Assembly: GCA_964631205.1 (NCBI GenBank)
Contig: CAZVWU010000005.1
Coordinates: 24,320 to 88,319 of the forward strand
DNA from: CAYYYJ01 sp964631205
GTDB lineage: Archaea; Aenigmatarchaeota; Aenigmatarchaeia; QMZP01; JACQNV01
DNA length: 64,000 nucleotides
Reading direction: 5' to 3'
Shown: piece after piece, positions 25,632 through 33,962 of the stretch
Numbering within the stretch: position 1 is the stretch's first letter
How the letters are laid out: the number at the start of each line of letters is the position of its first letter
Notes under the pieces: model-generated
Seen by the model: the letters and a program-made list of their open reading frames with translations, nothing else
Told to the model about the DNA's origin: nothing
The model's database searches: none
Made by a program: the position numbers and the translations under genes

Positions 25632-28600
25632 TCAACGCCCTTTACCCCTGCCTTTGGCTTTTATTTTTTTCGCTGGTTCTTTTGGTTCCTTTTTATCTAG
25701 TGGAGCTTTTACAGTAATATAATCTTTTAGGTCTGCCAGTTCTGTGCTTACAGGCGCCTCTTTTTCTGCCTTAACATCCACTTTCGGCCTTCTCGAATAG
25801 AAGAAGATTATTATAATGATTATTATTATCCCGAGCATGATGCCTATCTGGGAAGAGTATGCTGTAATTAGGCCTGTCGCTGGAGTTGTTGGTTGGGTTG
25901 TCTGGTTTGCAGTAGGCGCTGGTGTTGGAGGTTGAGGTGACGCCGTTGGGGGTGTTGCCTCTTCAGCAGGCTTTGGTTTTGTTGTTGCGACAAATACAGA
26001 AAATCCCGGAGTTGTGACGACAAATTCCGCTGAGCCGCCTGTTTTCAAAGCCCATTTTGGATCAGGCAGCTGATTCCATGTTTTATTTGAAAATCTAAGG
26101 AATATTATCTCTGATGGTGGCGAATTTAACATCTCATCTTTTCTCATTGTTATTGTGAAATTTGCTTGTGATATCTTGCCTCTCAGGTTTTCTGAAGCTA
26201 TTAGCTGAAACACCTTTAAAGCTTTCTGGCCTGCTCCAGGAAGAGGCTTTAATCCTTGGCCATAATCGTCTGCTATCGGCATCCCTTTCAGCGCTCTCAT
26301 CTCTACATAGGCTGCTACTGAACTGACCACTTCATCTGTTTCTAAAATGATTTTGCTTATTCCTGCTTTTTCTGATATTTCCTGGGAGATTATCAGCTCT
26401 ATCGGTGTATATGGCAAGAAATCCCTGGGGTAGGTTAGTAATTGTGAAGCTATGACATTTAATTCAGATGCCGAAATTACATAAGATACGCCACCGACTC
26501 CACCACCGTCTCCACTTCCACCGCCTCCTCCACTAGAGGATCCACCACCAGCTGCAGAGGCTACTGTTATTGTTATTGTAGCTGTTGTGCTGTTGCTCAA
26601 GCCGAAAATATCAATTGCAGTGTAAGTTACAACAAATGTTCCGGTGGAGGTGTAGGTTTTTACTGGGTTTGCGGCTGTGGATGTTGTTCCATCGCCAAAG
26701 TTCCATAAGTGTGAAATCCTGTCTCCAAGGACGCCAGGTATATTCGGGTCTGTTGCGGCGCTTGTAAATGTTATTTCTTGCCCAATGGTTGCTGAGTTTG
26801 TTGAAACAGTAAATCTTGCAACTGGCGGGAAATTCACCAAAGAAGCCAAGTTGCCTTGCCCGCTTGCAGAGGCATTGTATATAGTCCCATTTGACAATGC
26901 CAGCGTGCCATTAAATATTATATTGTTTGTAATATTTGCGCTATTTACAACTGTGTTCACCAGCGTCGAATTTATAACTGTGCTTCTTGTTATTGTAACG
27001 TTTGTTAAGATATTTGCCAGGTTAAGGCTGCTATTTGTTATTGTGCAATTTGTCAGCGTGCTGCCGATTGCATTGCTGTCTGCTAAGGAGCAGAGATTAA
27101 GCGTGCTTGCAGCGACTGTCCCATTAATCAGGATCCCGGCTATCAGGAAGGAATTGTTGAGGGATGAATTTGTTAAGGTAGAGTTTGTGATTGTTGAACT
27201 TGTCACGCTTGAGCTTGCGAGTGTTGAGTTAGTTACTGAGCTGGCTGTGACATTTGAAGACGTGCTCGTGCTGAATGTGACATTTGAGTTTATAACTGAG
27301 CCGCCGCTGATTGAGCTTCCTGTTATATTGCTTGGGTCAACAACAGTATTAACAAAGGAGCAGGGAGAGGTTGCTGTTGTATCAGATATATTGCTGTTCA
27401 CAATATTGCATCCGTTAAGGACGCTGTTCCTGATAGAACTTAACCTCCCTGTGACGCTATTAAGGGTGCTTGAATTCACAGTTGAGTTTGTCATCACACT
27501 TGAGGCTATGCTGTTTGTGCCAATCAAGGTTGTGAAGTCGAGTATGTTCACGAGATTGTAAACAAGGTCTGTATTGGCCGTTGAGTTTTCGCCTGTGCAT
27601 GCAAGGCTAACATTTTTAAAACCAAAAGGAGTTGTTAGCAGACCTATCTGTGCGCTGTGGACTGTTGTGCCTGCTCCCTGAAAACTGTTTGCCATGGAGT
27701 TGAAATCTGTATCTGAGAAAGACCATCTGCATGTATCGGTTACTGATGTGTTAAAGGTTAGAGTGAAGAAGCTTGTTTGTACAGTTGACCTGTTTGCCGG
27801 GTTAAAGCTGCTTTTTACTGAAGGCCCACCGCCCCCTCCCCCTCCACTAGCTGTAACTGCTATCCCTATCGCTGCTGAAGTGGTTGAAGCCCCCAAATTG
27901 TCTGTTGCAACTGTTGTAAGCGAGTATGTGCCTGCTGCCAGATTATTGACTGCCTGTGAGAATGGGGCTGTTGTGTCCTCGCCGAGTTTTGTTGCGCCCT
28001 GGAAGAATTCAACTTTGGCAACTGTCCCATCAGGATCAGTTGCTGTGGCCTCTATTGTGAATGTTGCAGGGGCTGTGAATGTTGCTCCTGCTGCTGGGTT
28101 GGTTATGCTGGCTGTTGGAGGCTGGTTCCTGTTATCAACAGCAAAGCTGTTTGTCGCCACAGCTGTCCCTGCTGTTGTATCAGATGGGGTTATCCTTATC
28201 CTGACCTGATTATTAACTGCTGATGCCGCAACGCCGTCTGCCACTGAGTTCCAGACAAATGTGTGCGCTATACCTGTAGGCGAAGTTGTCAGGCCTGTTA
28301 CGCCATCCCCGCCTGTTCCTCTAGTTGCTGCACTAAAGGTTGCCCCATTGTCTGCTGAGAGCTGGACATTAACTGAAGCTGTGTTGCTTTCTGGGTCTAT
28401 TAGGTTATAGCTGATTGTTATGTTGCCTCTCTGGGTTCCTGCAGGCGTGGTTATTGTTGCTGAAGGCGGTGTGTTGGCTTGCGCGCCGCCTGTTGGTGTT
28501 GCTGACACTTCAATTGAGTTGAAGATCGACCCTTCTCCTGCTAGATTAACTGCAGTGACTTTATAGAATACCTTCTGGCCGTTTGCAAGGCCTGTGTCCT

Positions 28601-29753
28601 GGAATGTCAGGACATTTCCAACTGTTGTTACCAGAGCCTTGTTAGTTGAAGTTGTGCCCCTGTATATTTTATAGTTTGTTACCGTGGCTCCGCCGTTGTT
28701 TGCAGGAGCCTGCCATGTGAGTGTTACCTGACCATTACCAGCCTGGACTGCCAGGTTCTGGGGTGCAGATGGGAGCCGGATCAGGACAGGAACTGGGAGT
28801 GTTGGCAATGTGGCTATTTCGAATGTTACGGTTGAGAAAAATGATTTAGCTGTGATTGTATATCCGCGGCTTAAAAGGTCTATTGTCTGGCCTTGGTTTA
28901 TAAATTGGTTTGCAAGCTGGTTGCTATTTGAATCGGTAACAAGCACTTGCACGCCCCCCACTATTCCTGAGGTTAGCTGAAGCTTGTCATTCCCTGGCAA
29001 TATAACTAAAGACCCTGGGGGTACTGTAAGCTCGGTTTTTGTTGTTGCGGGTGCAGGTGTTGCCGCTATTTCATTGCTTCTTGCACTTTCACCCACAGAG
29101 TTTACAGCAGTGATTTCATAGAACACCTGCTGATTATTTGTGACGCCAATGTCTGCGAAAGTAAGGATGTTTCCTATTGTTGCTATCAAAAGCTTGTTTG
29201 CTGAAGCTGTGCCCCTATACACATTATAGTTAATTATTGCTGCTCCGCCATTGTCTGCAGGAGCCTGCCATGTGAGTGTTACCTGACCATTACCAGCCTG
29301 GACTGCCAGGTTCTGGGGTGCAGATGGGGCTGAGACTTGGCCTGGGACAGAAACTTCAAGGGTTGCTTCTGACACCATGCTTAATCCAGGAAAGAGCTTA
29401 ATTGCTGCTACTTTTATTGTCAAGGAGGTGCCGTCTATCAGGTTCACGGTTTTTGTTTCCCCCAAAAATATTATAGCAGGACTAGCTATGACACCAGCTG
29501 GGCTGGAGACATAATGCAGGTATTGACCATTAAGGTTTCTTATGTCAAGCCATATTTGATTGGTAATTCCATCAATTGTTTGGAGCGATAGAAGATAATT
29601 CCCAAAAGTTGTGGATGTTGACCCGCCGACTGTCACTGTTGTTGGTGCTGACTGGGCAATAGCCATGCCCAAAAGCAAAATCAAAGCTGCAGAGAAATAG
29701 GCGGTCGCTCGCTTGGTATTCTTAAAATCTCTGCGCATTCTCCTTTCTTCCAT
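25632..29753 (-). CDS. Large surface protein: Fn3, Ig-like, Ser/Thr/Asn repeat, PKD, PGF-pre-PGF, C-terminal anchor
   Basis: 1373 residues. N-terminal signal (YFSAALILLLGMAIAQS). Two fibronectin type III domains lie at about 141-228 and 327-420, followed by cadherin-like/Ig-like repeats (about 428-634). A region at about 738-970 consists of short NSTLTNSSLNNS-like repeats, probably a beta-helix and dense in N-glycosylation sequons. A PKD domain (about 974-1060; GDGTTSTAANPVKTY) and a PGF-pre-PGF domain (about 1090-1255) precede a Pro/Thr linker, a membrane helix (about 1294-1318) and a basic Lys-rich tail. It is likely an S-layer-like or adhesive surface glycoprotein. An ATG five codons in, directly after AAAGGAGA, may be the real start. 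Confidence 0.88.
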   Translation of the reverse strand: MEERRMRRDFKNTKRATAYFSAALILLLGMAIAQSAPTTVTVGGSTSTTFGNYLLSLQTIDGITNQIWLDIRNLNGQYLHYVSSPAGVIASPAIIFLGETKTVNLIDGTSLTIKVAAIKLFPGLSMVSEATLEVSVPGQVSAPSAPQNLAVQAGNGQVTLTWQAPADNGGAAIINYNVYRGTASANKLLIATIGNILTFADIGVTNNQQVFYEITAVNSVGESARSNEIAATPAPATTKTELTVPPGSLVILPGNDKLQLTSGIVGGVQVLVTDSNSNQLANQFINQGQTIDLLSRGYTITAKSFFSTVTFEIATLPTLPVPVLIRLPSAPQNLAVQAGNGQVTLTWQAPANNGGATVTNYKIYRGTTSTNKALVTTVGNVLTFQDTGLANGQKVFYKVTAVNLAGEGSIFNSIEVSATPTGGAQANTPPSATITTPAGTQRGNITISYNLIDPESNTASVNVQLSADNGATFSAATRGTGGDGVTGLTTSPTGIAHTFVWNSVADGVAASAVNNQVRIRITPSDTTAGTAVATNSFAVDNRNQPPTASITNPAAGATFTAPATFTIEATATDPDGTVAKVEFFQGATKLGEDTTAPFSQAVNNLAAGTYSLTTVATDNLGASTTSAAIGIAVTASGGGGGGGPSVKSSFNPANRSTVQTSFFTLTFNTSVTDTCRWSFSDTDFNSMANSFQGAGTTVHSAQIGLLTTPFGFKNVSLACTGENSTANTDLVYNLVNILDFTTLIGTNSIASSVMTNSTVNSSTLNSVTGRLSSIRNSVLNGCNIVNSNISDTTATSPCSFVNTVVDPSNITGSSISGGSVINSNVTFSTSTSSNVTASSVTNSTLASSSVTSSTITNSTLTNSSLNNSFLIAGILINGTVAASTLNLCSLADSNAIGSTLTNCTITNSSLNLANILTNVTITRSTVINSTLVNTVVNSANITNNIIFNGTLALSNGTIYNASASGQGNLASLVNFPPVARFTVSTNSATIGQEITFTSAATDPNIPGVLGDRISHLWNFGDGTTSTAANPVKTYTSTGTFVVTYTAIDIFGLSNSTTATITITVASAAGGGSSSGGGGGSGDGGGVGGVSYVISASELNVIASQLLTYPRDFLPYTPIELIISQEISEKAGISKIILETDEVVSSVAAYVEMRALKGMPIADDYGQGLKPLPGAGQKALKVFQLIASENLRGKISQANFTITMRKDEMLNSPPSEIIFLRFSNKTWNQLPDPKWALKTGGSAEFVVTTPGFSVFVATTKPKPAEEATPPTASPQPPTPAPTANQTTQPTTPATGLITAYSSQIGIMLGIIIIIIIIFFYSRRPKVDVKAEKEAPVSTELADLKDYITVKAPLDKKEPKEPAKKIKAKGRGKGR

Positions 29754-29870
29754 AAAAAGTCTATTGGCTCTCCCACTCCGAATTTAATAATAGTTATAAG
29801 TTTTATAAACTGATTGGTAAGCAGGGCAAGTTTTATAAAGCTATCCTGCTTTTCGGTATTTTGGTTTTTT

Positions 29871-29926
29871 CTAGTGCAGGGCACCTTTTTACGAAAAAGT
29901 TGCACCAAAAATGGAAAGAAGTGCTA
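29871..29926 (+). repeat. CTAGTGCAGG...AAGTGC repeat (E3)
   Basis: CTAGTGCAGGGCACCTTTTT, loop, AAAAAGTTGCACC..., AAAGAAGTGCTA. The inner stem is GCACCTTTTT/AAAAAGTTGC. The terminal CTA is the TAG stop codon of the Hef-type helicase on the minus strand, so the element lies exactly at that gene's 3' end. Confidence 0.7.
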
Positions 29927-31588
29927 TTTCGAAGGAATTTGTGGATTTAGGCTTTTCTGCTGCATCCCATAAAGGATCCATTTCATCTTTTTCTCTTTGT
30001 TTAGAGATGACCAGTGGTAAGCCTCGTCCCTTGTGCCTTTTGTTATCAGGACAATGATTTTGCCGATTTTGGACCTGCCAACACGGCCTCTCCTCTGTAT
30101 GCTTCTTATTTCGGATGGCGCAGGTTCGTAAAAGATCGCGATGTCGGCATCAGCCACATGCAGGCCTTCCTCCCCGATTGAAGTGCAGACTAATACATTG
30201 TAAACCCCTGACTTAAAATCCTCGAGCCGCTGGATCTGCTCTTTTTGGGTGAGGCCTTTTTTTACTTCTTGGATTGGTTTATCCTGAGGTTGCATATCTA
30301 CTGCTTTTTGAAAATCAGTATTTAGTTTTTTATTTTCTTCTTTTTGATTAACGTTTTTCTTGAAACGGTTATTTACTTGCTTATTTTCAGATCCCCTTTT
30401 CCCTTGGCCGATAAATTCGACAGGCCTTGAGCCCTCTATTTTTCCCAATGCCGATGCTATGTGGCTTACAGTGTCCCTGTATGTGGCGAAGACTATTATT
30501 TTTGAGCCCTTTCTCTGGTTTACCTCTGCAGATACTATACTGCAGAGCTTGCTCATTTTTGGGTGCTTGTAGCCTTCCTCGAAAAGGCTGTTTGTCAGCC
30601 ACATTGCATTTGAAATTGTTTTGTCTTTTACAAGGGCTATCGAATACCTTGATTTGTCTTCCCTTACTTTTTTCCAATAGTTTTCTAAAATGGGGATTCC
30701 CTGGGTCTCTAGAAGGCCGATCGCATGCTCTATTTTTATTGCAGGCAGGGCAAGTGAGAGCCCTATGAAGGCGTCCCTGTTCCCTGCTTTTATTTTTGCC
30801 ATCAGGTTGCTTTGCAGAAGAAGCAGGTCTTTTTTTGTTGGATTTTTTCTTTTTAAAAGCCACATTTTCCTGAGGGTTTCTATCCTTTGGTAATAGGCAG
30901 ACTTTAGAAGAGTCCTTATTCTGTCAAAATTTTCTGGAAGCTCAACACTGACCCATCCTATTTCCTTTTCGTTTATGTAGGGCTTGACATCCTCATCTTC
31001 TTCTGTCCGTATCTCGATTGCATCAAGGCCTGTATTTTTGCAGATTTCTTCTATCTTCCCTTTATCTGCGCCGGGGGAAGCTGTTAACCCCAGTATTTTT
31101 GGGTTTTTTGCTTGCGCCAGATAGGTTTTTGCAATAAATGGATAGGCATAATCGCCAATTGCATGGTGGACTTCATCCAAAACCAGCAGGCTGAATTCCT
31201 TCAAGTTGAGCCTGTTTTCCTCAAGATCATTTTTAATTGTTTGCGGGGTTGCGAAGACCAGTTTTTTGTTTTTGTAGATTTCTTCCCTTTTCTCTGGGCT
31301 TATTACTCCTGTTATAACTACAAAAAGGGTCTCGTCAATATTTAGGAAATTTAAAAAAGATTTATAATGCTGGTTTACAAGGGGCCTTGTAGGCGCCATT
31401 ATTAATATTTTGGAGCTCTGGTTTTCATTCAGCCTGTGGGCTGCTAATAAGGCCGCTATGGGCGTTTTACCTAAACCAGTTGGAAGCACGCACAGAATAT
31501 TTTTATTCAAGGCAGAAGCTAAAACCGATTGCTGATAGGCTCTTGATTCGATTGAGTCTGGCTTGATTAAGGGATGCGAGACGTACAT
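29924..31588 (-). CDS. Hef-type superfamily 2 helicase, helicase part only
   Basis: 554 residues. ATP-dependent helicase related to archaeal Hef and eukaryotic FANCM, which remodel forks and branched DNA. Visible motifs: Walker A PTGLGKTPIAALLA, Ia APTRPLVNQH, II LDEVHHAIGDYAY, III LTASPG, the Hef-specific helical insert (about 200-330), and motifs V and VI (CTSIGEEGLHVADADIAIFYE, IQRRGRVGR). A Lys/Gln/Asn-rich linker lies inside the second RecA-like domain. The XPF-type nuclease and HhH domains of euryarchaeal Hef are absent, and the frame ends in repeat E3. The protein ends shortly after the helicase core, so a missing or separate nuclease is likely. Confidence 0.9.
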   Translation of the reverse strand: MYVSHPLIKPDSIESRAYQQSVLASALNKNILCVLPTGLGKTPIAALLAAHRLNENQSSKILIMAPTRPLVNQHYKSFLNFLNIDETLFVVITGVISPEKREEIYKNKKLVFATPQTIKNDLEENRLNLKEFSLLVLDEVHHAIGDYAYPFIAKTYLAQAKNPKILGLTASPGADKGKIEEICKNTGLDAIEIRTEEDEDVKPYINEKEIGWVSVELPENFDRIRTLLKSAYYQRIETLRKMWLLKRKNPTKKDLLLLQSNLMAKIKAGNRDAFIGLSLALPAIKIEHAIGLLETQGIPILENYWKKVREDKSRYSIALVKDKTISNAMWLTNSLFEEGYKHPKMSKLCSIVSAEVNQRKGSKIIVFATYRDTVSHIASALGKIEGSRPVEFIGQGKRGSENKQVNNRFKKNVNQKEENKKLNTDFQKAVDMQPQDKPIQEVKKGLTQKEQIQRLEDFKSGVYNVLVCTSIGEEGLHVADADIAIFYEPAPSEIRSIQRRGRVGRSKIGKIIVLITKGTRDEAYHWSSLNKEKKMKWILYGMQQKSLNPQIPSK

Positions 31589-31645
31589 ATCGCTTAAGAA
31601 TTAGCATATAGGAGTTTAAATTAAAAGTAGGAAATTAAAAACAAA

Positions 31646-31678
31646 TTTTGGGGGTTCGGCCCTTTCCTAAAGGGCTGA
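31646..31678. repeat. Palindromic repeat, TTTTGGG...GGGCTGA family (intergenic copy 2)
   Basis: TTTTGGGGGTTCGG then the perfect stem GCCCTTT-CCT-AAAGGGC (31659-31675) and TGA. It abuts repeat E4, so two repeat families meet here. It lies beyond the 3' end of the 663-residue gene and may act as its terminator or processing hairpin. Confidence 0.75.
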
Positions 31679-31680
31679 TT

Positions 31681-31715
31681 CTAGTGCAGGTTTTTGCCGT
31701 GGCAAAAAAGTGCTA
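31681..31715 (+). repeat. CTAGTGCAGG...AAGTGC repeat (E4)
   Basis: CTAGTGCAGG, stem TTTTTGCC-GT-GGCAAAAA, then AGTGCTA. Its last three bases are the TAG stop codon of the 663-residue gene on the minus strand. Confidence 0.75.
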
Positions 31716-33704
31716 GTGTTTCCTTTTGATCAAAACAAATACAACTATTACCACAATAACTATCACTGCGATTATTCCAAGCAATAGTGTGTTTGAACCT
31801 GCTGCTGGAGTTGTTGGGGCTGTTGTTGCTGCTGGAGTTGTTGTGCCTGCCGGGGCTCCTGTGGTTGGTGGAGTTGTTGTTGTCTGTGGTTGTTCGGCTG
31901 CTGCTACTGCCTCTTTCTTTGTCACAACAAATATTGAGAATCCTGGGGTTGTAGCCTTGAATTTGCCTCCGCCAAGGGATTGTGTTGAGAGTTCATTCCA
32001 TTTCCCGTCTGCAAACCTTGCTAGCACAACATCTGCGGCTTTCAAGTTGTTTGTTGAGAGCTCTGCATCTGTGAGGCTAAATTCTATTGTTGCCTGCTTT
32101 ACTGCAGCAGAAAGGACTGTTGAAGGCGTGACCTGGATGACTTTCACTATAGGCTGTGCTGCTGATGGCAAGGCTGTCAATGCTTGGCCTTTGTCGTCTG
32201 AAATTGGTATTTTATCAAGAGCTCTGATCTCCACTGTCGCATCGGCTACTGAGACATCTTTTGTGACTTCAACCTGTATCTTTTCGACAGAAGATTTTGA
32301 TGCTACATCTGCTGGGACAGCCAGTTCAACAGGGGCTGCTGTAGTCAAAGGTGCTGTGACTGTGAGGGTTGTTGAGGCCAGGACTGTGGAGGTTGATGAA
32401 GGCGTTGACTGTGAAGTGGATGAAGTGCCTCCAGTGCTGCTAGTCAATTCGGCATATTTGATTTTGAATGTGGCTGTTTTTGTTACAGAATTGCCTGCCC
32501 TGTCTGTTTTTGTGAATGTCGCTTTGTATTCGCCTACATCTGATGTGTCTGTGAAGTCATTCCCGCAGTTGTGGGTTACTTTGGTTCCTGTTGGCTTCTC
32601 TATTGAGATTGACTGGTCAGCTGAATCAAGGCCTGATGTGACGTCTGATGATGAGCATGTAAGGTCATCTTTGGATATGGTATTGCCTTTATTGGTATCG
32701 GTGCTTGGCACTGTTAGGGTTGCTGAAGGGGATGTTGCGTCGTTTGTGATTGTGTATGTTGAGGCGTTCGCCACCTGGTTATTCGAGACATCTGTGGCAA
32801 ATACTGTGAAGTTGTGGATACCATCAGGCATACCTCCAAGAGAGAGTGTTGCAGTGGAGCTTGAGCCTCCGCTCGCTATTGTCATGCTTGCGTTGGATAT
32901 TGTCTTGTTGTTGCCGAACCCTATGGAGAGGTTTACAGAGACTGGGTTTGTCTCGTTGAAATCGACTTTAAAGTCATTTGTTGTGTTGGTTGTGTTGGTG
33001 TTGTTGGCCCTTGTGCCGCCTGTATACCTTACAGCATTAGGCGCGATTGTGTCGTTTACATAGAAAGTGACATTTGTCTGGTTTATAACGCCGCTCCCGC
33101 CGCCATCATCTATCAATGTGACTGTCATGTTCAATGAGTTGTTTGTAGGTATTGTCCTGCCGCCTGGAACCTTTAACCTCACAGCTATGTATATTGTGCC
33201 TGAAGTGTTAACAAGTGGAGGTACGCCCCATGCGCCTGCTGAAGAATTGACTCTTGTTGTATTGAACCATGTAAGGTTGACTAGCTGGCCGACTGTTACA
33301 TTAGTGAAGCCTATTCCGTTAAATGAACCTGCTGTGCCTTGTGCTGATGCGCTTGCATTTTTCAGAGTCTCTGATGAGAAATTACCTAGGAATTCAAAAC
33401 CCGGAGGCAGTGTTATGTTTATCTGTGTGATATTCCTGACATTGCTTGCCACATCAGTGCCTAAAACTTTTATAGAGAGGTTTAAAGTTACGTTGTCGCC
33501 GCCGGATTCGAGGAATGTGACGTTTCTCCCTGAATCAGCAATGGTAAAAGTCTGGAACCCCGTTGTGTTTATGCCTGAAACAACGAACTGGTTGCCTTCT
33601 TTGGCAGCGCTGATATAATTGACAAAAAGAGATAGGCTTACTAATAGTACTAATGCAGAGAGTAAAATCAAAACAGGTTTTGTGGCTCCTTTTAAATTAT
33701 TCAT
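31713..33704 (-). CDS. Surface protein with PGF-pre-PGF domain and C-terminal anchor
   Basis: 663 residues. N-terminal signal/helix (about 10-33). The ectodomain is rich in Asn/Thr with many N-glycosylation sequons and Ig-like beta-rich repeats. A PGF-pre-PGF domain follows at about 458-592 (VPADVASKSSVEKIQVEV ... TPGFSIFVVTKKE), then a Thr/Pro-rich stalk and a membrane helix (about 635-658) with a short basic tail. The last third parallels the 1373-residue protein, including the stalk-plus-anchor layout. Likely a glycosylated wall or S-layer-associated protein. The TATA-like ATATATAAAC at 33742-33751 is a plausible promoter. Confidence 0.85.
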   Translation of the reverse strand: MNNLKGATKPVLILLSALVLLVSLSLFVNYISAAKEGNQFVVSGINTTGFQTFTIADSGRNVTFLESGGDNVTLNLSIKVLGTDVASNVRNITQINITLPPGFEFLGNFSSETLKNASASAQGTAGSFNGIGFTNVTVGQLVNLTWFNTTRVNSSAGAWGVPPLVNTSGTIYIAVRLKVPGGRTIPTNNSLNMTVTLIDDGGGSGVINQTNVTFYVNDTIAPNAVRYTGGTRANNTNTTNTTNDFKVDFNETNPVSVNLSIGFGNNKTISNASMTIASGGSSSTATLSLGGMPDGIHNFTVFATDVSNNQVANASTYTITNDATSPSATLTVPSTDTNKGNTISKDDLTCSSSDVTSGLDSADQSISIEKPTGTKVTHNCGNDFTDTSDVGEYKATFTKTDRAGNSVTKTATFKIKYAELTSSTGGTSSTSQSTPSSTSTVLASTTLTVTAPLTTAAPVELAVPADVASKSSVEKIQVEVTKDVSVADATVEIRALDKIPISDDKGQALTALPSAAQPIVKVIQVTPSTVLSAAVKQATIEFSLTDAELSTNNLKAADVVLARFADGKWNELSTQSLGGGKFKATTPGFSIFVVTKKEAVAAAEQPQTTTTPPTTGAPAGTTTPAATTAPTTPAAGSNTLLLGIIAVIVIVVIVVFVLIKRKH

Positions 33705-33925
33705 GGAAACCTCTATAGCACATTATATGTTTTGTTTCGAAGATATATAAACATTATTTTGGATGGACACCTATATAAGTATTTTTATTTCTTTGCCCAG
33801 GTTTGTCCCTTTTCTTGCATTAATTAAGATTATAGTTTGCTTGCTTATAAATTTAACCTGGGAGCTTATATGGCCTTAGTCATTTTTATATTTTATTCAT
33901 TCTTACGTTAATTACTTATTATTTT

Positions 33926-33962
33926 CTAGTGCAGGTCTTTTGCAAGAGCAAAAGAAGTGCTA
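33926..33962 (+). repeat. CTAGTGCAGG...AAGTGC repeat (E5)
   Basis: CTAGTGCAGG, perfect stem TCTTTTGC-AAGA-GCAAAAGA, AGTGCTA. Unlike E2-E4, the inner TAG is out of frame. The LamG gene runs through the element (residues TSFALAKDLH) and stops at the TAG formed by its far end, so the last ~11 residues are element-encoded. TATTATT occurs on both sides. Confidence 0.75.

Noticed and set aside
26677..27561. 294-codon open frame on the plus strand
   Set aside because: It is the antisense of the low-complexity NST repeat region of the 1373-residue gene. Its translation is a monotone Leu/Val/Glu run with no promoter or start context.
31726..33063. 445-codon open frame on the plus strand
   Set aside because: Antisense to the Thr/Asn-rich 663-residue surface protein. 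The lack of stops is explained by the biased composition of the real gene.
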